A DNA stretch of 64,000 nt from Bacillus tequilensis KCTC 13622 (GCF_000507145.1 NZ_AYTO01000041.1:496001-560000); one strand, 5' to 3'. Positions 35,302 to 45,073 are shown, numbered from the stretch's first letter. The notes: generated by a model not told the origin, from the letters alone. Translations and numbers: made by a program.

Positions 35302-35744
35302 TTTTTTGCTTCTTCTTCTAGATCTTCAAGATCATCCTCAAACCCATTGATTTCAATAGCCTTATTCAGCCAGTTTGCATACTCTCCCCCCACAGATAGT
35401 ACACGTTTCGCCACTTCTACTGGATCCGCTGTTTTGTAAGCTTCCCTTAAATCTTTTGAACGAAAATCAGGATAAATAGTAGATTCGATGGCAATTCTCG
35501 CATAAAAGCGCTGGGAGTCTAAATCTTTCACACGGCCGCGGCCTTTCACATTTTTAAATGTGGTATTTTCTTTCTCCAATTCATCAATTCGTTCGGTTGT
35601 AATTGGTTTTAAAATAAACGGAATGACATTCCCTTTTTTATCAACAAAACGCTTTGAGATCGGTACTTTGATTTCTTCGGCTTCAATTGTTTTTCCCGGC
35701 ATAAAAAAGGAAAGATCATATACGTTTTCGTTCTTCTCGCTCAT
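35298..35744 (-). CDS. xkdN: PBSX tail assembly chaperone XkdN
   Basis: 148 residues (MSEKNENVYDLSFFMPGKT...), YqbN/XkdN family, acidic C-terminus ([13 protein letters not shown]). It lies between tube gene xkdM and tape measure xkdO, where phages encode the G-type chaperone that coats the tape measure. The last two sense codons are AAA AAC within the heptamer A AAA AAC, followed by TAG, a classical -1 slippage site. Confidence 0.9.
   Translation of the reverse strand: MSEKNENVYDLSFFMPGKTIEAEEIKVPISKRFVDKKGNVIPFILKPITTERIDELEKENTTFKNVKGRGRVKDLDSQRFYARIAIESTIYPDFRSKDLREAYKTADPVEVAKRVLSVGGEYANWLNKAIEINGFEDDLEDLEEEAKN
35301..35307 (-). promoter_or_regulatory. Slippery heptamer A AAA AAC for programmed -1 frameshift
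   Basis: Minus strand GC-A-AAA-AAC-TAG. The heptamer is in the correct X XXY YYZ phase relative to xkdN and stands immediately before its stop codon. The -1 frame stays open for 60 codons. Confidence 0.8.
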
Positions 35745-35788
35745 GTAAAAAACTCCCTTATCTCTTTTTGATTGATTTCATCATGTGT

Positions 35789-35816
35789 AAAAACAGACCT
35801 TTCTGAGAAAGGTCTG
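35789..35816 (-). terminator. Intrinsic terminator between xkdM and xkdN
   Basis: On the minus strand, CAGACCTTT pairs with AAAGGTCTG around CTCAG and is followed by TTTTTAC. It lies between the abundant tube protein gene and the chaperone gene within the late operon, so it must be leaky or read through. Confidence 0.8.
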
Positions 35817-35838
35817 CATATGGCTACTTTAGTTTTGA

Positions 35839-36282
35839 TTAAAACGTGTCAGAAAGCTTTTCAGGCACGTCGAAGTCTTCGAATGTAAATGGCACTTCTT
35901 CTTCTAACGCTTCTGAATCGACATCAAGACTTGCGATTTTGGCAGAATCAAAGTTGACGTCGTACAGCGTGACGCGCTCTGTGCCTCGTCCGGAGGATTT
36001 ATCATCAAGCACGGCTTGGAGTGTGAAGTAAGGGTCGCTGCCTTTTTTGACATAATCCATCATCAAGAGCACGAATTTTGATGTGACTTTATAGAACGTT
36101 GCTGTTCCAGTTCCGTTTGCCCCTGTTGTTTTATGGCCTGTCATGCGGCGGCCCATAATGTTTACTTCAGACTTGTTTTTCTCGACGTTCGCTTCAAACG
36201 TTTTGATGTGCGCCATTTCCTCGCCATCGAGAAATAAGCGGCCTTCTTTTCCTGAGATTGTATTTTGAGCTTTTAATGCCAT
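35839..36282 (-). CDS. xkdM: PBSX tail tube protein XkdM
   Basis: 147 residues, phage_tail_tube_2 family. It follows the sheath gene by two bases, the standard sheath-tube order of contractile tails. Typical beta-sandwich sequence such as GKEGRLFLDGEEMAHIKTFEANVEKNK. It polymerises into the inner tube. Confidence 0.93.
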   Translation of the reverse strand: MALKAQNTISGKEGRLFLDGEEMAHIKTFEANVEKNKSEVNIMGRRMTGHKTTGANGTGTATFYKVTSKFVLLMMDYVKKGSDPYFTLQAVLDDKSSGRGTERVTLYDVNFDSAKIASLDVDSEALEEEVPFTFEDFDVPEKLSDTF

Positions 36283-36283
36283 A

Positions 36284-37684
36284 TTAGTTTACCTCCACAT
36301 TAAAGTAGAATTTTTCTGCTGCGTCGACAGGCTGTACAGCCAGGTCAATCAAGAAGCCGTCACGGTCTTCATTCATTGAAATGGTGATATCTCCATCAGA
36401 ATCAAAGCCGGTGATACCGCCCGCATCCTGAAGTGTTGTCATGTATTGCGTGATCATCGTTTTCACATACTGCAGTCCGTCTTCAGACGCCGGGATATCG
36501 CTTCCGCTGCCTTTTCTTGATTTAATTAAGGCTTTCAGCTCGCGTGTTAAATCATTATTCACAGCGTCCAGGACACGGACGATTTTATTTTTCGCGAACT
36601 TTTTGTTTTTCTCAGCTGTGAATGTAACGAGTGAGTTAATGTCCTTTTCAACGCTGACAGATTTATCGCGGGCGTCGAATGAAAATAAAAATTCGCCTTT
36701 GCCCAGACGTTCAACAATCGTATCGTGGTCAAGGCGGTGTAATACATCAACGGCGCCTTCGTACTCTACAAATGTAAGTGATTGATTAAAGGTTGCTCCT
36801 GCGCTCGCTCCAGCTACCCAAGCTGTCGCTTTATCCGGTGTAACCTCCGTGCCATCTTCCAGCAGCACACCTTCTGTTACGTTGATAATGCCTTCATAGT
36901 CACCAGCATAATTGGCTGTGACCCCTTGCACTTTTTGGCCTTGACCGTCGCGCAGACGCTTAATGAAAGCAGCAAATGTCGCCTTCAGCTGATCACCTTC
37001 CGCAACAGGAAGCACAATCACATCAAAACTCTCCGTCTCAGCAGCGGCTAAGAAATCTGTATAGTCAGAGTTGACAGGGGCTTTATCCGTACCGCCGGAT
37101 AAACGGATTCCGGCTGATGCATTCAGCGTTTCAGCTGCAGTGTCTTCTTCTGATCCAGTGAGCGGAATTGTCGAAGACAGATCGCCTGTTCCGGTAAAGG
37201 TGACATAACCGTTGGCTTTTAATTCTTCAGCCTTTTTGACGGTCTGTTTATCAACCTCTGCTTCATCCATATACGTTGTCACGTCAAAAGCAGCGGCATC
37301 CAGCACATTGGGGTTAATACGGATGATGATGTCATTTCCTTTTGATCCGCCGTATACAGCAGTCGCTTTGACGCCTTCTGCAATATAAGCAGACGCTCGG
37401 ACACCTTCGGTTAGACGGTACATCAATACCGTTTTCGCGTTTTTCTTTGCTTCACGCAATAGCAATAAAGACGGGTCATCAATGCTGAGGCCCACTTTTT
37501 TGTTAAGATCTTCGACGCTGGAAATGGAGACGAACGTTTTCGCTTCGCCCCAGCTTGATGCGACCGGAAGTGCGACTGTCCCCCGTTCACCTAGTGACAC
37601 CCGCTCCTGTGCTGTCGTTTTAAAGTTAAAATAAATGCCTGCACGTTCTTTTTCTTTACCTGTTGTAAATGTTCCGCCATTCAT
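36284..37684 (-). CDS. xkdK: PBSX contractile tail sheath protein XkdK
   Basis: 466 residues, phage tail sheath family. N-terminal RERAGIYFNF segment, a central variable domain (about 90-250) and C-terminal sheath domain (ALIKSRKGSGSDIPASEDGLQY... KFYFNVEVN). It forms the contractile outer tube of the PBSX particle. Confidence 0.93.
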   Translation of the reverse strand: MNGGTFTTGKEKERAGIYFNFKTTAQERVSLGERGTVALPVASSWGEAKTFVSISSVEDLNKKVGLSIDDPSLLLLREAKKNAKTVLMYRLTEGVRASAYIAEGVKATAVYGGSKGNDIIIRINPNVLDAAAFDVTTYMDEAEVDKQTVKKAEELKANGYVTFTGTGDLSSTIPLTGSEEDTAAETLNASAGIRLSGGTDKAPVNSDYTDFLAAAETESFDVIVLPVAEGDQLKATFAAFIKRLRDGQGQKVQGVTANYAGDYEGIINVTEGVLLEDGTEVTPDKATAWVAGASAGATFNQSLTFVEYEGAVDVLHRLDHDTIVERLGKGEFLFSFDARDKSVSVEKDINSLVTFTAEKNKKFAKNKIVRVLDAVNNDLTRELKALIKSRKGSGSDIPASEDGLQYVKTMITQYMTTLQDAGGITGFDSDGDITISMNEDRDGFLIDLAVQPVDAAEKFYFNVEVN

Positions 37685-37899
37685 GATGACATGACCTCCT
37701 TAGTTAAAAATGTTTGAATCAATTGTTTCGCTTCTGATTTCGTCATACGTGTTTGATCCACGCCAAATAAAGCCCCCTGAAGGATATCCGGCTTAACGCC
37801 GAACAATTCCTTCGCGTGCTTAGTCAAATCCGCTGTATCAAAAAGAGCTTCATGGCTCTCTGTATGTACAGCCTTCTTCTGTTGTTTGTCCTTTGCCAC
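37681..37899 (-). CDS. PBSX small protein before the sheath gene, 72 aa
   Basis: 72 residues, helical and charged (MAKDKQQKKAVHTESHEALFDT...), overlapping the sheath gene start by four bases. The small YqxM-like gene at this place is conserved in PBSX-type elements. Function unknown; a minor tail or assembly factor is likely from position. Confidence 0.8.
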   Translation of the reverse strand: MAKDKQQKKAVHTESHEALFDTADLTKHAKELFGVKPDILQGALFGVDQTRMTKSEAKQLIQTFLTKEVMSS

Positions 37900-37902
37900 C
37901 GC

Positions 37903-38343
37903 TTATTTCACCCCGCTGTTCATGTCGATATCCTGTAAGACAGGCTGTTCTGTTTTGTGATAATAATATCGGCTGCTCCACCTGATCACCATGACCGCCT
38001 CGCCCCTGTCCCCAATTCTTGTCTCCATTCGGGTGATGCGAACCATATCCCCCGTCTTCTCACCAAATTCACTGAGCAGCGGAACCATATTTCTCGCTTC
38101 TCTGATAGCATCCGCGAGCCTGTCCGCTTCATCCAGCGCCTGAAGGGAGTCATGATGAAACAGCTTGACATTGAGACTGTAAGTTTTTTTAAATGTGGAG
38201 ACCGTGTCTGTTTCCTCAAAAACAGATGGCGACGGGACATATAATGACGGTACCTGAAACTGATCAGGCAGCTCGTGTTCATAAATGGGAACAGACCACT
38301 GGCTGTACAAAAACGCCATGATCGATCCTGTTTCACTGTTCAT
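37903..38343 (-). CDS. xkdJ: PBSX protein XkdJ (probable tail terminator)
   Basis: 146 residues, YqbJ/XkdJ family. It lies between the head-tail connector genes and the sheath gene, where contractile phages encode the tail terminator. MAFLYSQWSVPIYEHELPDQFQVP and a beta-rich C-terminal half (VIRWSSRYYYHK) are seen. Function is inferred from position. Confidence 0.82.
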   Translation of the reverse strand: MNSETGSIMAFLYSQWSVPIYEHELPDQFQVPSLYVPSPSVFEETDTVSTFKKTYSLNVKLFHHDSLQALDEADRLADAIREARNMVPLLSEFGEKTGDMVRITRMETRIGDRGEAVMVIRWSSRYYYHKTEQPVLQDIDMNSGVK

Positions 38344-38355
38344 CCTGCTCCTCCT

Positions 38356-38841
38356 TTACAGCTTCTTCAGCCACTGGCGCAACTTGCTTTCAAGCGATTT
38401 TTCAAACAGCTTTTCATATAAAAGCAACGCATGATCCCAGTAGCTCGTGCCCGGGATCCATTTTCTCTTGAGCGCCATTCCGGTTGAAGCCGCTGGATCA
38501 TACATAAACTGTGAGCCTTGGAAACGCCCAGGCACCCACCTCACATTTTCTTTTGACGTCCAATGGCCGTCATTCAAAAATGAGGCGTAATCAAGCTGTG
38601 TGCCGACCTCAAGCGAAAGCCCGCCGCTTTGCACAATCCAGATATTATCCTCTGCGCCTTTCTCGAACGAGCTGAGCAGTTTTTCTGTATCAATCGTTTG
38701 TGTGCTGATGAGTTCAGATTGAACGATCTCCAGAAAATCTTGCCCGCACTCCTCGAGCCAACGGGATGCCTGTTGAGAAAAGGCGCCTGAGGCCGCTTCT
38801 TTTAATGACTTGTTTAGCTGTTTCAGCCCCGCTATTTTCAT
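38356..38841 (-). CDS. xkdI: PBSX head-tail joining protein XkdI (HK97 gp10-like)
   Basis: 161 residues, YqbI/XkdI, HK97-gp10-like neck protein family. N-terminal helical part (LKQLNKSLKEAASGAFSQQ) and conserved YASFLNDGHWTSKENVRWVPGRF. It overlaps the preceding gene by four bases. Confidence 0.85.
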   Translation of the reverse strand: MKIAGLKQLNKSLKEAASGAFSQQASRWLEECGQDFLEIVQSELISTQTIDTEKLLSSFEKGAEDNIWIVQSGGLSLEVGTQLDYASFLNDGHWTSKENVRWVPGRFQGSQFMYDPAASTGMALKRKWIPGTSYWDHALLLYEKLFEKSLESKLRQWLKKL

Positions 38842-39194
38842 AGGCTTTCATCCCTGACTGCGATGACTTCCCAATGATGATGCCTGATCCTTTTCGGCAG
38901 CTTTAGTTTATAGTTATGATTCTCCCAAATGACTTTATCGTTCACGCGGATGTCCGCGGACAACGGAAAATGAACGAGAAAGCTATGATATACCGTTTGA
39001 TTCGGCTCCTTCTGGATCAGCTGCTGCGTTTTTTCTGTAAAATAACAAGGGACATCTTGTTCATCAGGTGTGTCAGGATATGAAATGACCGGCTGCAGCT
39101 TATCCGCCGGAATCCCGAACCGGCCAGCAGACGGCGTTTGAGCCTCTTCATGATAAATGTCGCAGCGGTGAATGAGCATGTGCTGATAGCTCAT
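38838..39194 (-). CDS. xkdH: PBSX head closure protein XkdH
   Basis: 118 residues, YqbH/XkdH family. Order and beta-rich sequence (HRCDIYHEEAQTPSAGRFG, VNDKVIWENHNYKL) fit a head-closure protein. It overlaps both neighbouring genes by four bases. Confidence 0.84.
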   Translation of the reverse strand: MSYQHMLIHRCDIYHEEAQTPSAGRFGIPADKLQPVISYPDTPDEQDVPCYFTEKTQQLIQKEPNQTVYHSFLVHFPLSADIRVNDKVIWENHNYKLKLPKRIRHHHWEVIAVRDESL

Positions 39195-39574
39195 AAAGAC
39201 CTCACCTTCAGTCTGGAGGACTCAGGGACATAGCCCGGCGTAATAAACTCTTCGAGCAAATGATACACCTCCGGCCGCTGAATGCCGCCTTCTCCGGAAA
39301 CCGTATAGGAATAATCGCCCATTTTTTCAGACTGATAGCTTGATGAGGCTGATTCATCGCTATTCACAAGTGCAAAATACTGGGCAAGCTTTACTAAAGC
39401 CAATTTCACCTTGTCGGGCAGCGGATCATACACACTGTCTTCAAAGCGGTGCCCTGTAATCAGAGCCGCTTCTGCTTCCGCCTCGATGATATCCTGGGCC
39501 AGCAGTTCCTCCGGTCTGTTTTTTACTCGATCATAGATCGAATAGGAGGCTACGTCAGTCGGTTTAATGAGCAT
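39191..39574 (-). CDS. PBSX head-tail connector protein, YqbG-like
   Basis: 127 residues (MLIKPTDVASYSIYDRVKNR...), resembling the skin-element YqbG protein, a DNA-packaging/gp6-like adaptor placed between capsid and head-closure genes. I do not assign a PBSX gene name with confidence. Confidence 0.82.
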   Translation of the reverse strand: MLIKPTDVASYSIYDRVKNRPEELLAQDIIEAEAEAALITGHRFEDSVYDPLPDKVKLALVKLAQYFALVNSDESASSSYQSEKMGDYSYTVSGEGGIQRPEVYHLLEEFITPGYVPESSRLKVRSL

Positions 39575-39595
39575 GAGCTGACCACCCCGTTTCTA

Positions 39596-40531
39596 TTATT
39601 CTTTTACGTTAATTAATTTCGCGCAGGCATCCTCTTCCTCGAACTTGCTGTCGAGCTTGGCCGTTAAGACGATAATGAATTTACGGGAGCGGATGTCTTT
39701 ATCGACTTCAATTCGGATATTGCGGGAGAAGCCGAGAATGATATTTTTCGGATGTGTGAGAATGATATCAGAAGCGTCATATTGCGCGTCTCCCTCACCG
39801 ACTGTGTACGGCTGGATATTGGATACCCCTTTCACCGGTACGCCGAACGCTGTTGATAAGCCGCCCTGAACAGCCTGGTCCCCTAGGTTTGTCTGGCGGT
39901 CCGCCACGCGGTCCTTCCATTCAACTTCTAAGCCGTGAGACGTATAAAATCTGAACTCCTGAGGAATACGCAAATATTTCGGCGGAACAGCCTTTAAGCC
40001 TTTCTTGAATGTCGCTCTGGACAATTCTTCACCGTTCATGTCAACGATGTGGGACACCGCTTGCTTGCGAATGCCGTCCAGCTGCGCCAGATACGGATCA
40101 GCTGATGCTGTATCGCCATTTACAATCAGCTCTTCAATATCAACGGCTGCACGCTCTGCTAAAATTTGCATGATCGTCTGCTGCAGGCCGTCTTTTTCAA
40201 TGTTGTTTTCGAGTGTGTCATACGTAATGTTGATTTCCGCAATGACTTCCTTCGTGTTCAGCTGAACAGTGCTTGTCGTCGGAACTGTCAGCTCGTCGTT
40301 TGACAGTGCTTTTCCTTCTTGAGCAGCCCGCAGAATACGCTGGCCGAAGCCGATTTTCTCAAATTTTTGCGAGTCATTTTCCATTTGAATCACGCGGGAT
40401 TCACTGAAAATGGTCGGCGTGTTTTGCACCATGCGGATAAAAGCCGATGCTTGCGCAGGGTTCATGAGTCCGCCGCTTTTTAAAGCAGAAAGCGACATTT
40501 CCGCTTTCCGAATGATATCTTGATTTCTCAA
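39596..40531 (-). CDS. xkdG: PBSX major capsid protein XkdG
   Basis: 311 residues, HK97-fold major capsid (YqbE/XkdG). N-terminal helix [21 protein letters not shown], central [18 protein letters not shown] and C-terminal [31 protein letters not shown] are visible. PBSX heads are small and package about 13 kb of host DNA. Confidence 0.92.
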   Translation of the reverse strand: MRNQDIIRKAEMSLSALKSGGLMNPAQASAFIRMVQNTPTIFSESRVIQMENDSQKFEKIGFGQRILRAAQEGKALSNDELTVPTTSTVQLNTKEVIAEINITYDTLENNIEKDGLQQTIMQILAERAAVDIEELIVNGDTASADPYLAQLDGIRKQAVSHIVDMNGEELSRATFKKGLKAVPPKYLRIPQEFRFYTSHGLEVEWKDRVADRQTNLGDQAVQGGLSTAFGVPVKGVSNIQPYTVGEGDAQYDASDIILTHPKNIILGFSRNIRIEVDKDIRSRKFIIVLTAKLDSKFEEEDACAKLINVKE

Positions 40532-40555
40532 TTGATTTCCTCCTCTTTGACTGGT

Positions 40556-41383
40556 TTACAGCAGTCCGCTCCAGATAGATTTTTTGACTTGCTCTGTATT
40601 GCTGCCCGCTTCGTCCGCTGTCTGTTTAGACGCGCCTCGCGCTTTTTCCAACGCCTCGATGCGTTCGATCAGCGGGGCAAGCATATCCTCAACGAGCTTT
40701 TTCAGACGCTCGTCATCACCCGTCTGCTCAGGCTTTTCCTCCGTGTCTGTGTTTTTTTCAATCCGCTCAAGCCGTTTGAGCAGAGGGTAAAGCGCATGCT
40801 CGAATGATTCTTTCATGTCTTCTTTTCTCATTTCTTCAGTCTCCTTTCCTGTTTTGTCAGCCAGCATCTGCTTAAATACACTGAAGAATCCCGCTTTTTC
40901 AACCGGTTCTTCCTCATACACATCAGCAGTGCCCGCCATGCTGTAGCCGGTGATGATTCCAGCCTTGATCTGTTCCCACACCTCGTCAGACGCTCTTGTC
41001 ACGAGCACCCACGAGCCTTTTGTAATCTGCTTTGATCCGATCATAAAATCATCGGGCGCCACATATGACTCGACTACGACGCCGGTTCCGCCCTCAAAGC
41101 TGTGATTGATATCAATCTCCCGCGCCTCCGCGAGAAAGCCGTGGGCCGCTTTTTCAATTTCCTCGGCGGTCATGAAATCGCCGTGGGCATCAGGAACATC
41201 AGGCTCATACACGATTCCGTACACGAGCTTTTGTTCATCCAGCTCACTCTTAGTAAATACCCGAACCTTTTTTTCAAATGACGGAGGTCCGGCTGACTTC
41301 GTAAAGAAAAATTCTGTCTGGTTAGCTGCCTTGTCCACATAACTGACAAAGCTGATTTTCGCATTTCTTAATTCCCGCGCCAC
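40556..41383 (-). CDS. xkdF: PBSX prohead protease/scaffold XkdF
   Basis: 275 residues. The N-terminal half is the XkdF phage serine protease family (FVSYVDKAANQTEFFFTK; VPDAHGDFM; His in DINHSFEG; Ser in KQITKGSWVLV). A C-terminal coiled-coil region (about 190-275) may act as scaffold. It lies between portal and capsid genes. Confidence 0.9.
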   Translation of the reverse strand: MARELRNAKISFVSYVDKAANQTEFFFTKSAGPPSFEKKVRVFTKSELDEQKLVYGIVYEPDVPDAHGDFMTAEEIEKAAHGFLAEAREIDINHSFEGGTGVVVESYVAPDDFMIGSKQITKGSWVLVTRASDEVWEQIKAGIITGYSMAGTADVYEEEPVEKAGFFSVFKQMLADKTGKETEEMRKEDMKESFEHALYPLLKRLERIEKNTDTEEKPEQTGDDERLKKLVEDMLAPLIERIEALEKARGASKQTADEAGSNTEQVKKSIWSGLL

Positions 41384-41402
41384 CTGCTTGATTCACCTCC
41401 CT

Positions 41403-42893
41403 TCAGGACGTTTTGATAGCTTCGATGCTTTCTTTCAGCTCCTGCATGAGCGCAGCCAGATTTGTCTTTTCCGCATCCTGTCCTGCGGGCCGTTTATAGA
41501 TTTCCTCAGGCCATTCCTCAAGCGTTTTGCCAAGCACCCGCCCCGCAAGGTCGCGTAAATCATTCGGCGAAACGGCTCCGGCTGTAATAAAAGGACCGAG
41601 CACTTTCGCAATCTCAAGCGGATCGCGAAAGTCCGGTCCTTTTAATGTCAGCCTGACGTCATGGATATTCAGCTCCGGCAAAAGCAGCGTGTTCAGTTTA
41701 TTTACGAGCGTTTTTCGCTCCGGCTGAAAAACCTGCTCCTCCGTAATTTTTCTGGCGGTATCAGCTGTCGCCCGGTTGTATTCCTGAGCTTCGCCTGTGT
41801 ACAGCGGCGGGAGGCGGAACGCCGAGCGGAGCTTATTTCTGCTTTTTTCATCGTACTCAAGAAACAAGGCGTCGTTTTGGAGAATTTCCGCCAAGGATTT
41901 GATTTCCACGGACACCGGCGTAATATCCTCGCCCCCGTGGAGATCCTTCTCTTTCGCGATTCCTTCCGCTTCAATCAGGAGAAATTTATGGGCGTTTTCC
42001 ACGCCTTCAAGGTCATTCATATACTCTTGGAGCTCCCGGTAAGAAGCTTCCGACAGCATCCCGTTTTCGACTGTGATGGCAGCGGGTACATGACGGCCCT
42101 GCTTAAAATACATAAAATTGAGCTCTTCCGCTTTTCGTGCTCCGTACAAATTGACGATATTGCCAACCCAGCGAGGCACGCCGTATACACCGCTTCCGAT
42201 TTTGAGGTGAATGGCTTCATTTGCTTGATACTTCTCTGCCAGTGTGCTCACATATTCACCTGTGCGCATGTCCATTTTGCGCGGATCGCCGTATTCTTTG
42301 AAAAATACTTTCTTTCCATTGATCAGCTGCACAAATTTCCGAAAGCGTTTTTGCCGTTTGATTTGTTTCATTTTTCCGTTTTCTTCATACATAAAAGATA
42401 CTTCAACAGGCTCGCCGGCTCCGCATACACGCATATTTTTCACATCTAAATATTCGATGCCGGCCGGTTTTCCCATCCCGTCGCGCAGCACTTCCATAAA
42501 GCCGTTACCTGTTTTTTCTCTGTCTTCGATGGCATAGCCTAAAATCATTTCAGCCGATTCGTCAAAATGAAGACATTTGTAAAATGCCTCAAGTCTGGCC
42601 CAGTCTTTTTCCGCTCTTTTCTTTTTGGTCTGGTCGACGTCAGTAGCGTTGACATCAAACGTGTACTCAACATCGAAGCCAAAGCCTGTAATGTTGACTC
42701 TGTACGCATCAATGCATTGCTGAAGAATCGTCGAGTACTCAGCAATGGTTTTGAGCTCAGTGATATTGTAGGGCGGTGCGATAATATCCTCTCCGTATAG
42801 CTCAGAAAAGTCATCTTCATAGATTTGCTTTGTCTGAGGAGCGGCGGCATTGGCTTTAAATACTGTCGCTCTGACTGTTTGATTGTGTATCAT
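41403..42893 (-). CDS. xkdE: PBSX portal protein XkdE
   Basis: 496 residues, SPP1-gp6/HK97-type phage portal family. ILQQCIDAYRVNITGFGFDVEY, then the ring domains, VPRWVGNIVNLYGARKAEELN and the wing segment EKSRNKLRSAFRLPPLYTG. It starts immediately after the xtmB stop codon (TAAATG). Confidence 0.92.
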   Translation of the reverse strand: MIHNQTVRATVFKANAAAPQTKQIYEDDFSELYGEDIIAPPYNITELKTIAEYSTILQQCIDAYRVNITGFGFDVEYTFDVNATDVDQTKKKRAEKDWARLEAFYKCLHFDESAEMILGYAIEDREKTGNGFMEVLRDGMGKPAGIEYLDVKNMRVCGAGEPVEVSFMYEENGKMKQIKRQKRFRKFVQLINGKKVFFKEYGDPRKMDMRTGEYVSTLAEKYQANEAIHLKIGSGVYGVPRWVGNIVNLYGARKAEELNFMYFKQGRHVPAAITVENGMLSEASYRELQEYMNDLEGVENAHKFLLIEAEGIAKEKDLHGGEDITPVSVEIKSLAEILQNDALFLEYDEKSRNKLRSAFRLPPLYTGEAQEYNRATADTARKITEEQVFQPERKTLVNKLNTLLLPELNIHDVRLTLKGPDFRDPLEIAKVLGPFITAGAVSPNDLRDLAGRVLGKTLEEWPEEIYKRPAGQDAEKTNLAALMQELKESIEAIKTS

Positions 42894-44195
42894 TTATGAC
42901 CTCCTCCTTTCCCTGTTCGGCCGAATTCGTTTGTGTGCTGTCTCTTTCATATCAGCCACCTCATAATCATCAAGCGCATACCAAATCGCAGATAGCGTAT
43001 GCGGGTCAATCGTGAAATCATCCTCTATCAGCGCACCGTTTTTATCTTTTGCGTACGTCAGCGTCTTGAGCTCATAGATGACATTTTCACAGCGGTCCGA
43101 ACAGAAGATCTTTTTGAATCGTTTCACCTTTTTCGTGTATTGAAGCCTGGAGCCGGGAAACTTTCTGGCTCCGACCATTCGAAAGCCCTGCTGGCGGAAG
43201 TATTGGATGCTTTTCGGCTCAGCGGAGTCGGCTTTGATCAATTCCTGTGTGTCAATAAACTCACGCAGCTCCTCAGCGGTCCTGTCATCTGTCATTTTGT
43301 TTTGATAATACTCCCAATAAATGTAGAGATATTTTTTTTCTGGGTCGACAGCAAGCCGGACGACGGCATTATAGGATTCCTCGAATCCAAAATCCATGCC
43401 TGTGCGAAAAATCGGCTTGCTGATGGCTCCGATACATTTTTTTACTTGATCATGCGAAAGCACCTCGAACTGCGGCAGCACCCTGATTCCGTTGACGCCG
43501 AATCGTCCTTTGCGGGCAATACGGTACAGGTCAGGATCATACGCCTTGAGTCCGTCAAGCTGCTTCACATAGCTTTTCGGGAGAAAGAGGTTGTCGTTTG
43601 CTGTGGAATGATGATAATACGTATCCCCCTTCACAATCGTCCGCTTTTCGTAAAGTTCGCTGTCATCCAGTACAAACCGTTTATTTCGTTCATCACGAAA
43701 AAAATGCCGGTACGTCCAATTGGAGGTGCCGACAGGATTGGTGGTGCAGATCATATGAAGCTTCAGCTCAGGATGGCGAAGACGGCCGATTAATTCCTTG
43801 AAGCCTTCATACTTCACTTCTGAGCACTCTTCAATCCATATTAATGAAATGTTATGAACCGATTTTAATTTCGCCGGATTGTCCATGCCTTTGAACATGA
43901 TCCGGCTGCCGTTTTGAAATCGCAGCTGGAGCGGAGAAGAAAGGGATGCCACAGCCTTTGTGAGGCCAAGCTCTTCAATCACCTCTTGAAACAAGGCGAA
44001 AGTTGAATCCCGATGGGTGTCGAACACCTCGCGGATGACAAGGGCGGTCCGTTTTTCCTCCAGCAGCTTTAGCACGATTTTCAATGCCGTATGATAGCTT
44101 TTGGATGAGCCGTAGCCGCCGACGAGAAACTGGTACGTCTGCTCCCAATTGAACACGTAATCTTCGAAATGAGGGTTGATTTCTTTGACAATCAT
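42894..44195 (-). CDS. xtmB: PBSX terminase large subunit XtmB
   Basis: 433 residues, terminase_3 family. ATPase Walker A-like [11 protein letters not shown] near residue 30, Walker [10 protein letters not shown], and a nuclease domain with acidic residues in [11 protein letters not shown] and later [13 protein letters not shown]. It drives headful packaging of host chromosomal fragments. It overlaps xtmA by four bases. Confidence 0.94.
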   Translation of the reverse strand: MIVKEINPHFEDYVFNWEQTYQFLVGGYGSSKSYHTALKIVLKLLEEKRTALVIREVFDTHRDSTFALFQEVIEELGLTKAVASLSSPLQLRFQNGSRIMFKGMDNPAKLKSVHNISLIWIEECSEVKYEGFKELIGRLRHPELKLHMICTTNPVGTSNWTYRHFFRDERNKRFVLDDSELYEKRTIVKGDTYYHHSTANDNLFLPKSYVKQLDGLKAYDPDLYRIARKGRFGVNGIRVLPQFEVLSHDQVKKCIGAISKPIFRTGMDFGFEESYNAVVRLAVDPEKKYLYIYWEYYQNKMTDDRTAEELREFIDTQELIKADSAEPKSIQYFRQQGFRMVGARKFPGSRLQYTKKVKRFKKIFCSDRCENVIYELKTLTYAKDKNGALIEDDFTIDPHTLSAIWYALDDYEVADMKETAHKRIRPNRERRRS

Positions 44196-44989
44196 GACTT
44201 GTCCTCTTTTCGTTTGATCATGATTTCAATCGGCGCTTGGCTGTCATCCGTTTTCTCCGCTTTTTGTTTGGCAAGCTTCAATTTCTCGTTTTCAATTTTT
44301 TGTTTAAATTGATCCGGAAACAAATCAAAATATAAGGACAGCTTCTCGAGCGCCTTCATTTTATCGGCCAGTTTGATGGCGATGCCTTCTTTGCCGAGCT
44401 TTGCTTCCGTCACAATGGTGCCGTCCACGAGCCCGGAGTCTTTGACATCGACAAAGCTGATTTCCTTCATAATCGGGTTATCATCTTCATCAAACAGCGG
44501 ACCTGATTTCCCGACAGCCTGGACCTCTTTTTTTCCGAAGGTCACATAGTCCGTAATATCCGCAAACGCGATCTTGATATAAACCTGCAGCACGTCCATC
44601 GCTTCAATAAACATTTCATTGACCATTTCTTTTTTAATGCGTTTGATTTCAACAGCGACCTTTTCATTCTTTAACAGACGGCTGCCCGTCACATGGGCGC
44701 TGTCCGGAGAATAGCCCGCTTTGATTGCTGACTGTGTGGCATTGAAGCTTTTGACGTAATACAGGCAAAACAGCCGCTGGCGTTCATTTAATTCATCATT
44801 GTCTATCCGGCGCTGTTTTGGTTCATTTCCAGCTTCAGAAAACAAGGCCGTTTTCCATTTGTCTTGTTTTTTCCATATGCCGATTGTTTTTGCGGAAACA
44901 CCAATGATGTCCGCAATCGCTCGATTTGTGATCTTTCCCTGATGTTGTTGATAGATTGCTAATGCTTGTTCGCGCTGTTGTGTTTTCAT
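44192..44989 (-). CDS. xtmA: PBSX terminase small subunit XtmA
   Basis: 265 residues. An N-terminal HTH ([23 protein letters not shown]) that recognises DNA, then the terminase_2 domain ([28 protein letters not shown]). First gene of the late operon. A two-codon frame (ATG CCG TAG, 44991-44999) sits between the GGAGGT site and the real ATG; GGTGAT at eight bases is the likely ribosome site for xtmA. Confidence 0.93.
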   Translation of the reverse strand: MKTQQREQALAIYQQHQGKITNRAIADIIGVSAKTIGIWKKQDKWKTALFSEAGNEPKQRRIDNDELNERQRLFCLYYVKSFNATQSAIKAGYSPDSAHVTGSRLLKNEKVAVEIKRIKKEMVNEMFIEAMDVLQVYIKIAFADITDYVTFGKKEVQAVGKSGPLFDEDDNPIMKEISFVDVKDSGLVDGTIVTEAKLGKEGIAIKLADKMKALEKLSLYFDLFPDQFKQKIENEKLKLAKQKAEKTDDSQAPIEIMIKRKEDKS

Positions 44990-45033
44990 GCTACGGCATC
45001 ACCGCCACCTCCAGCATGGATGTCTATTCATAA

Positions 45034-45058
45034 AAGCGGCTGATCTTGCCAGCCGCTT
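45034..45058 (-). other. Hairpin in the xtmA leader
   Basis: AAGCGGCTG pairs perfectly with CAGCCGCTT around ATCTTGC. It lies between the putative late promoter element and xtmA. The following T-run is weak (TTTTATG), so it may stabilise the mRNA or weakly terminate. Confidence 0.55.
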
Positions 45059-45073
45059 ATGTGTCATGCTCTA

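Noticed and set aside
41661..42449. 262-codon plus-strand frame opposite xkdE
   Set aside because: Shadow frame of the portal gene, no start signal and no domain.
42999..43793. 264-codon plus-strand frame opposite xtmB
   Set aside because: Shadow of the terminase gene; codon use and sequence look random.
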